In this document: piece after piece, positions 37,347 through 48,796 of the stretch
How positions within the stretch are numbered: position 1 is the first letter of the stretch
Layout: every line of letters begins with the position of its first letter
Assembly (NCBI RefSeq): GCF_023156195.1
Contig: NZ_JAKUKA010000001.1
Location: forward strand, 62,001 to 126,000
Length of the DNA: 64,000 nucleotides
Reading direction: 5' to 3'
From: Chitinophaga sedimenti
Lineage (GTDB): Bacteria; Bacteroidota; Bacteroidia; Chitinophagales; Chitinophagaceae
Position numbers and translations under genes: made by a program
Notes under the pieces: generated by a model
The model's input: the letters and a program-made list of their open reading frames with translations, nothing else
What the model was told of the DNA's origin: nothing
Databases searched by the model: none

Positions 37347-39454
37347 CTAAAACATCTTTTGTAATCCTTCCCACTTTATTTTCCAGTTCCCGTCTTTCGG
37401 AAAGCCGATATTTACACCCTTGTCGCCATCCACCCCAGCACACATCATCGCGATGGCGCTTAGCAGTCCGCCGTTGCCGGGCAGGTAAATCGTGAGCCGG
37501 CCATCCTGGTAATTGTGGCCGTTTTTAAATAGGTATTGGTGCGGATGGGCATCAACAGCGCGTCTACGGCCTTCGCCGGTTCGTGCAATCTTGCCGCGGT
37601 CATCGCTGTGAGCGGGAAATCCCAGCCCAGGTATCGTTCCACTTCCAGATTTTCCAAACGAGGTGTAAGGTGTTGCGCATCACGGTTGTATCCAGTCCGT
37701 TCGCGGCCGGGATCGTGCTGTACGCGCCCAGCACCGCCGGGTGATCGGCGAGGTAACGTTCGTTGGTGTAGCAATCGGGGTTGATTCCGTAGCCAGATAC
37801 ACGTTGTTCTGTTGTGGCAAAGGCGCCAGGTTTTTATGACCTCATCCCATTTCGGATGCCGTGGCAGTCCCTGTCGTACGCGCCACTGCTGCGCTACATT
37901 CAGCGCCCAGTGCCAATAGGAGAGTTCGTAAGTGGGATTGTAAGTCGTTACGGCGTCAAAGCATTCCTGCGCGGGAATAAGACCACGCCCCAGGTTGTAA
38001 TGCTTCTTCGCAGAATCGTAAACGGGGTAGGAGGCCATGAAGTCCGCCGTGGCGAACAGTAACTCACTGTACTTGTCCAGCACCGCTTTGCCGGGTTTAT
38101 GACGATATAACAGTTCCGCCATGTAAATAAAATGCGGCTGCTGCCAAATCAGGAAGGAACCCACCGAAGAGGGTGATTCATTCCCCGCATGGTCCACCAT
38201 TTTCTGCCAGCGCAAGCCTTCGAAGTGCTGGCGTTGGGCTATTGCTTTCGCCAGGGGCGCCGCGCTGAAGTACCATTCAAGACTACGTTCCATTAATTCC
38301 GGTCGGCCCCACAACGCAAAGTGCACGGCATGCCACCAGTGCATTTCCAGGTGCGGTTTGCCATACCAGCTGTTGTAGGTCAGGCCTGTTTCCTGTGGCG
38401 GGTAGGGCCCCGAACATTGCAGTTTAGTCAGGTATTGCGATAGGATAATTCTTCGTTCTAATTCAACAGCGCGTTTGTCCTTACTGCCGCTAAAATCCAC
38501 GGCTCCGCCGGATGACCAGAACGACTTCCAGCCCAGGCGGCTGCTGTTCTCACTTTTCGCGAATGCGGGCACTACATCCGTAGGCTGTGGTGTAAAAGCG
38601 GCCGTACATTCAAACACATCGCCCGCAGCGGGACTAATAAACAGTTTGTTGTGCTCCATGTTTAAAGCCGCGTCCTGTTGCCATCCCAGCGAAATGTAAT
38701 AACGGCTGGTATCCTGCGTTACCTTTAATACCGCGCTGGCAGACTGTGTACTCAGTTCCAGCTGGTGCTGGTGTCGCGCAAAATTGTTGCCCACATCTTT
38801 GAACTGCCCGTTCGGGGCAGGTACCTGCACCTGTATTTTTAAGCGCTGTGTTTTCAACAGCGGAGAAGTGATTTTAAATGAAACGGCATCACATTGCTGG
38901 TGGCAGTAAGTGCTTACCTGCACGCGTTGGCCCTGTACGGTGAATGCACTGCGCAATTCGCCGGTCCACATGTCCAGTTGCTGGTTGATGTGTTGTATGT
39001 CGGCCAGGGTGGCGCGGGAACCATCTTCCTTCAATATAACCAGGGCAACATTACCCAACTGTAAACGATGCGGGTTCACGCGGAAATAATCCACGGCTCT
39101 TTTATTGCGCTCGGGTTCCTTGATCTGTACCGGGTAGGGAATCGTTCTGCCGTCCAGTTTGTATTCGCGCAGGGTTTCTTCGAAACGGAACTGCTCTGTA
39201 TTCGGGTAACTGTGCCAGCCCCAAACCGACTGCGTACCCAGGGGCACGCCGTTCGCATATTGATCGGGGAAGCTCTGGAAGCCGGTAATGTCGGCGGTAA
39301 AGGCGAAGTTGCCATTGCCGACAGACAAAGCACCCAGGGTGTCTGGAGTAGTTAATTTTACCGTATGCCGGCGCACGAGCGCTTCGCGGTTAATGCGTTG
39401 CGCGCTGGCTACCAGGCAGCTGCAGGTGGAAAGTATCAGTAATGCGAATCTCAT
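37347..39454 (-). CDS. Secreted (alpha/alpha)6-barrel hydrolase, GH65/95-like, family uncertain (several frame breaks)
   Basis: About 703 residues with signal MRFALLILSTCSCLVASAQR. The N-terminal beta-sandwich has LGALSVGNGNFAFTADITGF, the pattern of GH65/GH95-clan enzymes. The barrel has LTYNSWYGKPHLEMHWWHAV, FALWGRPELMERSLEWYFS and ELSYWHWALNVAQQWRVRQG. Frame is lost at least three times between 37500 and 37850. The repaired end includes KNGHNYQDGRLTIYLPGNGG and SAIAMMCAGVDG and stops at 37347-37349. Likely cleaves a side-chain or terminal sugar of rhamnogalacturonan; I cannot assign the sugar. The C-terminal 120 residues are the least certain part. Confidence 0.65.
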
Positions 39455-39482
39455 ACGTGTACGTTGCTTATCAGGCGGCGTT

Positions 39483-42335
39483 TTAAGGCACAGGTTTCAG
39501 CCCGTCTTTACCTGCTGGTACTTGTTTTAATATATTCACCGGCGTTAGTGTTACATCGCTCAGCAGGCCCGAAGGCTCCGGTTGCCAGCCGGCCGAAGTA
39601 AACAATCCGTCCGCGCCGCGGTTCTCCGCCTTGCGTGCAGGGAAGTTGATGTTATAAAACTTTTTATAGTTAACGCCTTTCTTTTCCATGTCAATAATGC
39701 GGTTGCTCATGCCATTTGTTACTACGATCTCCAGCTGGTTGTCTGCTTTAAATGCGCTCGCCGGAATGGTAATGGTGTAAACCGGACCAATTAACTTACC
39801 CAGGCTTTTGCCGTTCAATATCACTTCAGCGCTTTGTGAAACCTTGCCCAGATCAAGTTTCCAGGCACCGGTGTTACCAATCGAAATCGGTTTTTTCAGG
39901 TTGATGCTGTATTTCGCTGTACCCGAAAATTCCTGTACCCCCGATTGTTGCAATGCGGTCCAGGGTTTGGCCGATTCTAGTGTAACGGCTTCCGGCAGCG
40001 ATGGGCCGCCTTCGAGGAACTGCAGTTTCCAGCTGCCGGCGATCGTTTGCGTTTGTCCGGCGGTTTGGATGTACGGAAATAACGTGGCGGTTACCGGCGC
40101 ATTACCTGTGTTCAGGATGCAGCTTTCTCCCACCTCAAGTTGCAGCATTATTTGGATTTTCCCGTCCTGCCCCGTCCGGGTGCCCGCCAAACCTGCGCGC
40201 TGCTGCATGGGATCATACAACATATTGTATTTACCGGCAGCCGCGGGTGTGATGTAGCCATTAAAGCGGCTGTTGCCGGTATTGGTGAGGAAGTACGTAT
40301 GGCCGTCGGCCGTGGCGCGGCGTACGAATTGCAGTCCTTCGAGGTTTTCTTTTCGTATGTTGCCTGTCGACAGCAGCGCGGCGATATCATTCCCTATAAT
40401 GATTTTTCCTTTACCATATTTCGCCACGCCGTTGGCATCGAAGCGAATTGTTTGTTTTAACTTCTCAAGCTGGACTTTTTCTTCTTTATATTGATGTAAC
40501 CCGGGAATATCCCGGGGCAGATTTTTGTAACAAAGCAGGGTAGCACCGTTGTTAACCTGCTCCATCAGCTTGGTAAATGTTTTCAGGGGGATGTAATGCA
40601 CATCTGCCAGTAATATGGCCTGGTATTTTCCACCAGCCGATTGCAGGCTGTTTTTAAGCGATAAGAGTTGTTTGTCCGACACCAGGTCAAATGTATAGCC
40701 ATGTGCCAGCAAGTCCTCGCCAGCATATTTAAACGCTGTTTTATCAAAGCCCTCCATGCCATCGAAATGGTGCAGCATGTCGCGGCCGGGCTGGCAGTTA
40801 CGGTCGTGGAAAGGGAAGTAGAGGAGCACGTCGTTGTCGGCCCTGCCTTGCTGTAAAAAACTCTGGCAGCGGGCTACGTAGGCGTTTAACGCGTCGAAGT
40901 CGCGCCAGAAAGGGTTGGCCGGCGTAAAGTGCACTGCGGCGTAAAACAGCCATCCGGGCCAGGCGGCGCCTTCGGGTGAGTAGTTCGTACCATGGTAAAA
41001 AATATGATTCACACCGCCGATAAAATATTTATCGATCGATTGTTTTACATCTCCCAAAGTAGATTTAAAATGCTCGTCCAGCCACGTGGCTGCCTCCGCG
41101 GAAGCCAGCGGTTTACCCGCAAAACTTGCCGCCGATGTGGCAAATTTAAATCGCAGAATATCAGTGCCCTCTGTTTCAGGGATATCGATCGCCTCATACA
41201 AATCCAGGATGTTCGATGGTGAGCCATGGCTCTGGTTGCGGATCAGCTTTTGTTTGCCCTTTGCCCAGCTGTGCCAGGGCTGCGTAAATTTCTCCAGTAA
41301 CAAGTCGGAAATCGTCAGGCGGTAATCGTACAGTACCCGGGTGTGCAGCTGCGTGGTGTCTTTTGCTAACAGCGACGGCAACACGTTTTTCAGATCGTAT
41401 CCACGGCGCTTCTTAAACTCGGCAAAGAATTCCGGCGTCCAGTTCGACTGTCCACGTGCATCATCTACTTCATAAGAATCATTGAAGAAACTGCGTAAAC
41501 CCGCGAGCGTATGGCCAGCGAAAGCGGTATCAAAATGGCCGAGGTAATGATCGATAGCGGTGGGAGAGAAGTGATCGATCGCCATGCCTTCGCCACCGGG
41601 GGCTGCACGCTCTACCATTTTACCATGCCAGCCCTGGAACAGGGCATAAAGTGTCACATCTGTAGTCGGTTTCCAGTTCAGGCGGCCCTGTGCATCTACC
41701 TTGCCGGTTACATCGGTCATATTACCGGCTGCATCATAAGCCAGCAGGGCCACGAGCGGCAGCGGTCTTTCGAAACGCACCTGGTCTATCGCGAGTTGCT
41801 GCAGGTTTTTATTCGCAGATACGGGTTGCAGTACTTCCGGCTTTTGCGCGAATGGTGTACTGTTAGCACTGCGAAAAATGGGTTCCTGTATAAATGTAAC
41901 CGGCTCGCTGAGCAGCGCGCCGGTTTTAAGTTGATAAGTCTTATGTGTGATGTACTTGCTGGCATCTGCATCCGTGACCCAGGGCCCGCCGAAAGGCCAC
42001 CCCGTTCCGGTGGCCATATCTATCCCCAGCCCCAGCCGCTTTCCTTCTTTTAAAGTGAAGTTCAGCATCTGCATCCACTTCGGAGAAAGGAACGGAATGA
42101 ATTCACTTTCGTGTCCCTTTACGCCGTAGATGGGCGTTATCTCCAATCCTCCGAGACCGGCCGCTTTGTATTTTTCCATGGCGGCGGTCAGTCCGCCTGT
42201 TGTTACCGCACTGCCTTCCCACCACCAGCGGGTCCAGGGTTTGGCGTTTTGTGTTACCGCAGGCCATTTTACCTGGGCGGAGGCGGTGTTAGCGGCCAGC
42301 AGGGCGCATATGCACAGATGGTTCCATTTCAGCAT
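39483..42335 (-). CDS. GH106 alpha-L-rhamnosidase
   Basis: Intact 950-residue secreted enzyme with signal MLKWNHLCICALLAANTASA. GH106 signature at the N-terminus: PWTRWWWEGSAVTTGGL, KAAGLGGLEITPIYGVKGHE and LGLGIDMATGTGWPFGGPWV. The central barrel has GVNHIFYHGTNYSPEGAAWP. The C-terminal beta domain with LDLGKVSQSAEVILNGKSLG is a galactose-binding-like module. Removes rhamnose from the non-reducing end of rhamnogalacturonan fragments. It is the first enzyme after the SusD gene of the operon. Confidence 0.92.
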   Translation of the reverse strand: MLKWNHLCICALLAANTASAQVKWPAVTQNAKPWTRWWWEGSAVTTGGLTAAMEKYKAAGLGGLEITPIYGVKGHESEFIPFLSPKWMQMLNFTLKEGKRLGLGIDMATGTGWPFGGPWVTDADASKYITHKTYQLKTGALLSEPVTFIQEPIFRSANSTPFAQKPEVLQPVSANKNLQQLAIDQVRFERPLPLVALLAYDAAGNMTDVTGKVDAQGRLNWKPTTDVTLYALFQGWHGKMVERAAPGGEGMAIDHFSPTAIDHYLGHFDTAFAGHTLAGLRSFFNDSYEVDDARGQSNWTPEFFAEFKKRRGYDLKNVLPSLLAKDTTQLHTRVLYDYRLTISDLLLEKFTQPWHSWAKGKQKLIRNQSHGSPSNILDLYEAIDIPETEGTDILRFKFATSAASFAGKPLASAEAATWLDEHFKSTLGDVKQSIDKYFIGGVNHIFYHGTNYSPEGAAWPGWLFYAAVHFTPANPFWRDFDALNAYVARCQSFLQQGRADNDVLLYFPFHDRNCQPGRDMLHHFDGMEGFDKTAFKYAGEDLLAHGYTFDLVSDKQLLSLKNSLQSAGGKYQAILLADVHYIPLKTFTKLMEQVNNGATLLCYKNLPRDIPGLHQYKEEKVQLEKLKQTIRFDANGVAKYGKGKIIIGNDIAALLSTGNIRKENLEGLQFVRRATADGHTYFLTNTGNSRFNGYITPAAAGKYNMLYDPMQQRAGLAGTRTGQDGKIQIMLQLEVGESCILNTGNAPVTATLFPYIQTAGQTQTIAGSWKLQFLEGGPSLPEAVTLESAKPWTALQQSGVQEFSGTAKYSINLKKPISIGNTGAWKLDLGKVSQSAEVILNGKSLGKLIGPVYTITIPASAFKADNQLEIVVTNGMSNRIIDMEKKGVNYKKFYNINFPARKAENRGADGLFTSAGWQPEPSGLLSDVTLTPVNILKQVPAGKDGLKPVP

Positions 42336-42360
42336 GTCGATAAGATACAGTTTAATTCAT

Positions 42361-44115
42361 CTAAAATTCAAAAGGCAGGTACCAGTTTGCCTTGTTCATC
42401 AGTTTCGCTCTAACGGCCGCCGCTTCCGGGATTCCGTCTTTTTGCAGCTTCGCGTAAATTTTATCAGCGAGGAATGCGGGATCGTTGCGACGTAACGCTA
42501 TACGCAGCAGGTCGGGCCAACGGGTGCCCTCAAAGCCGTTTTCCAGGCCGGTTTCTTTAATGAGACTGTTTTCAATAGATAACAGGCTGTCTGCCGCAGG
42601 TACTACCGTGCTCACGAGATTCGCCCTGGCACGGATACCGATGTTGCGGTACCAGTCGCCGCGATAGTAAGGTACACCGGAGCTACCGCTGTTTCTTCCA
42701 TCAAAATTAAATGGATAAGGCTCGTTTAAGCTGCCGTGATAATTGGTTACATCGGAGGTAGGTGCGGGAAATGCACCGGCCAGACCGCTGTTCAGGAAAC
42801 CCCATGCCAGCCTGTATTTGCCCGCACGGTTAGCCGCTTCAGAAAAGCGCATATGCAAATGTGTCTGGCGGAACAGGAACCATTTACCATCGCGCTGTAA
42901 CAGGTTGGTAGGCTGCCTGGTGCTCCAGTTGATATAGTTGTACAGGTATTTCATGATCACGCGCTGACCGCCAATGTCCATCCAGCTAAGTTGTCCGCGG
43001 GCATCGTAGGGCAGGCCGGCTGCGCCCGTAGCGGTTACCGGACGCTGGGTCTCGCTGTTCCACATATCCACCGCCTGCTGCGAAGGTTTGATCAGGTATT
43101 CGCCGCCAATCGGTGAAAACAGTTTAACGAAAGGATTGCCGGGTTTGAATTTATTGTCGAACGGAATTGCCCATACCCATTCCCTGCGGAAACCTTCGGT
43201 ATTCATGGCCTGCTCGAACATAATGCGCCACTGGCTATTCCATACCAGGGTGGAGGCATCGCCGCCACGGCTGTAGGAAATATAGTGGTCAAGATCGCCG
43301 TTGCTGTCCCAGCCCACTTTATACATCATGTAGTAAGAACCATTCACCGTACCTACGGTGCCGGTTTCCATCACTTCGCGGTACCAGGCGGCGGCGCGGG
43401 TATAGTTGCCTTTCCAGAGGTGCAGGTCGCCCAGCAGCACTCTTTTATTAACGAACCATTTAGCCGTCGGATAACCATCTACCGTAATGTTCAGCGTGGT
43501 GCCGGCCGGGTATTCTGCTTTGAACGGCAATGCTTCTGTAAAGTTGATCAGGGAATCCAGCAGCACATCGAACTTCAGTCTCGGGAAGTTGCTGGCGTTT
43601 TTGATCGCGTCTACGTTTTCCAGCGCACTGGTCACATACGGCACTTCCCCGAAGTGGATGCCGAGTTGCAGGTACAGGAACGAACGCAGACAGGCCACGT
43701 CGGAGTAACGCTGGTTATAATCGGTTTCGTCCAGTTTATTGTCTTTCCGCATGATGTTGAAGTTCTTCAGTACATCATTACAGTTGATAATGAGCTCATA
43801 GAATGGGCGCGGGCTGGCATACGGATTACCTGCGGCTACGCTATGGGTGCTGATCTGGCGCAGGTTTTCGTTGGCGTTCATGGTGTATTCCATCATGTCT
43901 GCCCGTAGTTCGTTCAATACGATGTATTGTTCCGCAAGCGCACGGAACTTACCATAGAGGCCGATGATCGCAGCGTCTGCGTCGTACACGTCGCGGTACA
44001 TCTGGCTGATGTCGAGTTCATCTTTCGGTTTTACGTCGAATATCTTTTTGCACGATACGGAACCTATGGATAAGGCCGCTGCCAGTAAAACCGCTGTTAT
44101 TTTAAGTTGCTTCAT
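42361..44115 (-). CDS. SusD-like lipoprotein 2
   Basis: Intact 584-residue surface lipoprotein; signal ends LSIGSVSCKKIFDVKPKDEL with the lipid Cys at about 22. SusD features: MYRDVYDADAAIIGLYGKFR, DVACLRSFLYLQLGIHFGEV, WFVNKRVLLGDLHLWKGNYT, and LHMRFSEAANRAGKYRLAWG. Unusually long for SusD, with extra loops near the centre (GGDASTLVWNSQWRIMFEQA). Partner of the SusC gene 34 bases upstream in transcription order, likely binding rhamnogalacturonan oligomers at the surface. Confidence 0.92.
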   Translation of the reverse strand: MKQLKITAVLLAAALSIGSVSCKKIFDVKPKDELDISQMYRDVYDADAAIIGLYGKFRALAEQYIVLNELRADMMEYTMNANENLRQISTHSVAAGNPYASPRPFYELIINCNDVLKNFNIMRKDNKLDETDYNQRYSDVACLRSFLYLQLGIHFGEVPYVTSALENVDAIKNASNFPRLKFDVLLDSLINFTEALPFKAEYPAGTTLNITVDGYPTAKWFVNKRVLLGDLHLWKGNYTRAAAWYREVMETGTVGTVNGSYYMMYKVGWDSNGDLDHYISYSRGGDASTLVWNSQWRIMFEQAMNTEGFRREWVWAIPFDNKFKPGNPFVKLFSPIGGEYLIKPSQQAVDMWNSETQRPVTATGAAGLPYDARGQLSWMDIGGQRVIMKYLYNYINWSTRQPTNLLQRDGKWFLFRQTHLHMRFSEAANRAGKYRLAWGFLNSGLAGAFPAPTSDVTNYHGSLNEPYPFNFDGRNSGSSGVPYYRGDWYRNIGIRARANLVSTVVPAADSLLSIENSLIKETGLENGFEGTRWPDLLRIALRRNDPAFLADKIYAKLQKDGIPEAAAVRAKLMNKANWYLPFEF

Positions 44116-44149
44116 AAACGTAGCAATTGTTCTTTTTAGATAGATAATG

Positions 44150-47100
44150 TTACAGCCCGATCCGGATACCCAGTGTCACATTGCGGAACAACGGGTCCAG
44201 GCCCATGTCTGTACCCTGCGCAAAAACGCTTGGGTTGGCGCTGAACTCGGGATCAAATCCTTTGTAGTTCGAAAGTGTGAACAGGTTGTTGCCGGTTGCA
44301 TACACGGAAGCGCTTTTCAGGATGGCGTTCCTGATCGGGATGTAGTACTGCAGCGACAGGCTGCGCAGGCGGAAGTAAGATCCGTCTTCGATCCAGCGAT
44401 CGGAGAAACGGCTGTTCCCCATCGGATCGCCCCAGGTAGCTTTCGGAGAAGCGCCCACCTGGCCGTCGTACCGCCAGCGGTTATTTACGCTGATCAACTG
44501 GTTTTCTACGCCGGAAGCGGCTTCCAGGCGGTAGCGGGTATAGTTGTAAACTTTGTTGCCTTTGCTGAAAGTAAACAGGCCATTCAGTTCAAATCTTTTG
44601 TAAATCAGTCGGGTGCTGATACCGCCGGTGTAATCCGGTGTAGGGTTGCCAATGTTTACACGGTCCGCTGCATCGATCACACCATCGCCGTTTACATCCA
44701 CGAAGTGTACATCACCGGCGGCATAGTTGGTGAAAGAGCCATCGTAGTTGCGTTTTCGGAGATTCGCCTGCGTGGCTTCTGCCTGGGTGGAGAACACACC
44801 GGCTGTTTTGTAACCATAGAACTGCGAAGCAGGAAAGCCATTCACGGTGAGCAGGGTAGCACCCGCATAGTCTGTTTCGATACGGCCGCCGGGAACAGAT
44901 CCTATTGTGTTTTTGTACGTGCTCATGTTCACACCGATATCCCATTTCAGGTTAGGTTGATTTAATACACGGGCATTCAGCGCTGCTTCGTAACCAGTCG
45001 TTTTCATGCTGCCGCTGTTGGTCAGGATGGTGTTGAAGCCGGTAGGCGATGCGATCTGTTCGTATACGAGCATATTGCTGGTATTGTTCCGGAACACGTC
45101 AGGCTCAGGCTCACACGTTCGTTGAACAGCGCCACGTCCAGGCCGCCATTCAGTTTTTTCACGGTTTCCCATTGTAAAGCTGGATTGGCAATACCGTTAC
45201 GTACCAAACCCTGCATACCCAGCAGGTTCTGTGAACCGTAAGTCTGGCGGGCGGTGTAGTTACCGATATCGTCGTTGCCGGTAAGGCTGTAAGTAGCGCG
45301 CAGTTTCAGTACATCCACAAAAGAAGTCTGCATGAAATCTTCCGAAGAAATTAACCAGGCCGCACCAATCGAAGGCATTACCGGCCAATGCGTGCCGCTC
45401 ATGCTGATGCCATTTTTCGCTTCTTTACCAAAACGGGAAGATCCATCGGCAGCCACGTTAAAGGAGAGGAAGTATTTATTGCGGAATCCATAATCTGCAT
45501 TCAGGTAAATGCTCATCCAGTTCCATTCACCGATACCGCCGCCTACCTGGCGCAGCGCCGCCACACCGTTTTGCACACTCACGAGCTCATCGGTAGCGGA
45601 GTTGTAACCCAGCGCATAATCCTGCTCCGAGCTGTTTTTCTGGTAACGCAGGCCAACGTTGGCGCTGATGTTATGGATATTATTGATGTTTTTACGGTAG
45701 CTGATACGGCTGTCGCTGTACAGCGAGTAGATGCGTTTAACCTGTGTGCCTAAACGGTTTTTCGCAATGGCATTATCCAGCGTGTCTTTTGCCACGCCCG
45801 CGCTGGGTACGAAAATGTTTTCCCGCACTTTGTCGTACATCACGCTGAACAATGTGTTGGCGCTCCAGTTATCGTTGAAGTCATATTTGAAACCAAAGGA
45901 ACCCAGGAAGCGGTAGTACCTGTTGTACGCCTGCATGTTGTTGATCACGGCAGTCGGGTTACTGATGCCCGTGGTATCGCGGTCTGCGAGGTTCGGGCTT
46001 TGTACGCCTTCTTCGTTCACCACATGCGTATTCAGGAAGGGAGATTTGATCAGCGAGAGGAAGATAGGCGCGGTTTGGTCGGCGATGCCCTGATCTTTCA
46101 GCTGCTGTTCATTATAGGTAAACGCGAGATTTGCGTAACCGGTAAACTTACGGGTAAAGTTGAACTCCGCGTTAAAGCGGGTGTTGTAGCGCGACAGGTC
46201 CGTGTTTCGCACGGTGCCCTGGTTGCTGGTGGCGCCTACACTGAGACCGTACGTGGCGATGTTATCGCCGCCGGTTACTTTCAGGTAGTAGTTATTGCTC
46301 ATGCTATTTTTAAACACCTGGTCCTGCCAGTTGGTGTTAAAATGATAGCTGCTGTAGTCAGGGTTGTTGGGATCATCGTTCATATACGGCAATGCGGCCA
46401 CCTGGCCGCTGGTCAGGCCTTTGCTCTGCAGGATGTCGCTGAGGTACACGCGGTAGTCGGCGGCATTCATGACAGGCAACTGTTTCGGCGCGCTGTTAAA
46501 ACCGGCGAATGCGCCAAAGCTGATGCGGGTAGCCTGTTCGCTGGCGCGCGCAGTAGTAATGATAATTGCCCCGTTGGCGCCCTTGGTGCCGTAGATGGAC
46601 GAGGCATCGCGCAAAACCGTGATGTTATCGATATCCTTCGGATCGATGAGCGCGAGGGGATTGGTGTAGTTGTTCGCGATGATGCTCTGGCCGTAATCGT
46701 TGTTGTCGTACAGCATGTTATCGATCACGATCAAAGGCTTGTTGGTGCCATACAGCGAAGTATAACCGCGGAGGAACAGGTTGGCGCCCGCGCCCTGCGT
46801 GCCGGAGCGGCGAATGGCATTCAGACCGCTGATACGGCCCTGTAGCAACGCATCTGGTGTTTCAGAGTTGTGCACCCAGGGATCCACGTTGTACTGTGTT
46901 ACAGATGCCGTGGTAGTCAGTTTGGAACGTTCGCCCATAGGCAGGGTAACGGTTTCGTTGAATGACTGGTGCGTAACATCCTGCAGACTTACATTCAGGC
47001 TTTTACGGCCTTTCAGCGGCACCTGCCTTTTGTCGTAGCCTTCACCGCTGATGATCACGGTGCTGTTCCAGGACGGTACTTTCAGGTTGAATTTACCATC

Positions 47101-47334
47101 GGTATCGGTGATGGCGGCGGAGAACTTTTCCACTTCCACACGGATGCCCGCCGCCGGTTTGCCGGTAGCCGCGTCTTTGATCACGCCGTTCAGCAACCGG
47201 ATCGCATCGCGCTCCTGCGCTGCCGGCGCCTTGGCCGGTTGCGCGGGGTTTTGCGCTACAGCAGATCCCGCAGCCAGTACGAGCGCTACCGCTATCATCG
47301 TTTTCATCGGGAATTTTTTATTGGTATAGATCAT
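44150..47334 (-). CDS. SusC-like TonB-dependent transporter 2 (one frame break)
   Basis: About 1,062 residues. Start at 47334 (MIYTNKKFPMKTMIAVALVL) or nine codons later at 47307; signal ends AAGSAVAQ. The regulatory-like domain is LLNGVIKDAATGKPAAGIRV. The plug has PLIVIDNMLYDNNDYG, PKDIDNITVLRDASSIYGTK and GANGAIIITTARASEQ, and the barrel ends RNVTLGIRIGL. Frame is lost near 45110 and is closed by one base. The raw frame also runs on from the preceding FAS1 gene with no stop, which makes a false FAS1-SusC fusion. One extra A in the run at 47347-47351 restores a stop. Works with SusD 2. Confidence 0.9.
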
Positions 47335-47344
47335 TGATATCAGT

Positions 47345-48782
47345 TTAAAAACGGGTTCCAGCCTGATGTAATCACACACCAGCAGGTTCGCCGTGGCACT
47401 AGTGGAATTGGCAGCTGTTAAATAAATGAGCATAGAGGGCTGGTAAGTCGCCATCGTAAACTCGCCCAGGTACACTTCTGAATAGTTGTTGGGTGTTACC
47501 GTCACGTAAGGCAGCAGCATCGTAGCGGGCAAACCGATCGATACTTTCTGGGTATAGTTTACGGTGATGATGTTATCGTTCACTGCCACCCAGTAAGCCC
47601 TGAACTTCGTGCTGGGCATTTCCCGTACGAGGTAGGAGAGACTGAACTGCGCGGTACCGTGACCGTTGGCTACCACATCACGGAAAGGCAAACCTGTCAG
47701 TGTGTTGATGCGGTCGCGTATATACATGTTGCCGCGTTTTTCGGCGGTAAGGCCCACCCAGTTTTCGCATTCTATCTTAATCTGTTTGAACTTCTCTGCT
47801 GGTTTTACAGGTGCAGCGCTCATTACATAGATATTACCATTGCTGGTTTTAATTGTTTGTTTGATAGAGAGCTTCGCCACCGGCAGTTTTACATTGAATT
47901 TAGAGACGATCGTGTCGGGCAGGTCTGCATCGCGGTACAGGGTATCGCGGGCAAGATCTTTACGACCGTCCAGTGCGTGTAAAGCAGCGTCGTATCTTCT
48001 GTAGGGCCTGTGCAGTAAGGCTTGAATTTCGCGATCTCTGCATCCCACGCCGCGTCTTCCAGTACGAACATGGAGTAAGTTTTACTTTCATCGCGCAGGT
48101 CGTACACATTTCTCCAGAACAGGTTGGTGCGGATGGAATCCGTGCCCGGTTTGTAAATTGGAACGCCGGTATTCGGATCGATCCCGGTCTGTACGGCATT
48201 CGTGGCGTCAAACACGTTACGGAACAGCGACAGCATATATGCCTTTTGTTTGGCCGGAATGTTCGCGTTCGTTTCCAGTGTTTCCCAGGCGTTGTTCAGT
48301 ACAGGCATCGACTTGTCGATTACCTGCAACACGCCGTTCTTTGTTTGTTTATCTGCCGTAGTAATCGTTGCGTTCTCGATAGTTTTGTTCAGCAGGTTGG
48401 CATACTTCCCGTTCATCAGGGCAATGCGCGTTAACGTAGTGGTTTTGCCAGCGTAAGTCGATTGCAGGGCAATGTGGTTGCCCAGGAACTTATTGAGTTT
48501 CGCCGTATCGCTTACAATACCTGCATCCAGCGTGGCAAGGGCGTCGTTGCTGGGGGCAAATACCGTAAACGTTTTGGAAGAGGACAATACTTTGTCGTAA
48601 CCGGATTTCACCAGCAGTTCAGCAAACTTGCTCAGTGAAGGATCGGCATTGATCTGGTCCATCAGGGTGTTGGAAAGGGATGCGTCGTTCAGGGCGTTAT
48701 GAGCGTCCCATTTTTCGCAGCCCGTTGCCACCGTGGCGCCCAGTGCTATCGCGAGTAATATTTTATAAATGTTGATGCGCAT
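47345..48782 (-). CDS. FAS1 lipoprotein 2 with C-terminal beta domain (two frame breaks)
   Basis: About 480 residues. Lipoprotein signal MRINIYKILLAIALGATVAT then GCEKWDAHNAL. The FAS1 domain has QINADPSLSKFAELLVKSGY, the H1 box KTFTVFAPSNDALATLDAG and the end KNGVLQVIDKSMPVLNNAWE. A second half-repeat follows (FVLEDAAWDAEIAKFKPYC). The C-terminal 150 residues form a beta-rich domain, KQIKIECENWVGLTAEKRGN to AANSTSATANLLVCDYIRLE, resembling a carbohydrate-binding sandwich. Breaks are near 47960 and at the stop (run of A at 47347-47351). It lies between FAS1 lipoprotein 3 and SusC 2, in the place of a surface glycan-binding protein. Confidence 0.78.
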
Positions 48783-48796
48783 GTAGTCAGTGTTTA

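Noticed and set aside
44147..44965. A 272-codon rightward frame opposite SusC 2
   Set aside because: Shadow of the SusC barrel sequence; no start context or domain.
45022..48048. An apparent FAS1-SusC fusion protein in one open frame
   Set aside because: The join depends on a run of five A at 47347-47351. One more A gives a stop after CDYIRLEPVF, and SusC then starts with its own signal peptide. Other breaks in the window show the same loss of one base in a run.
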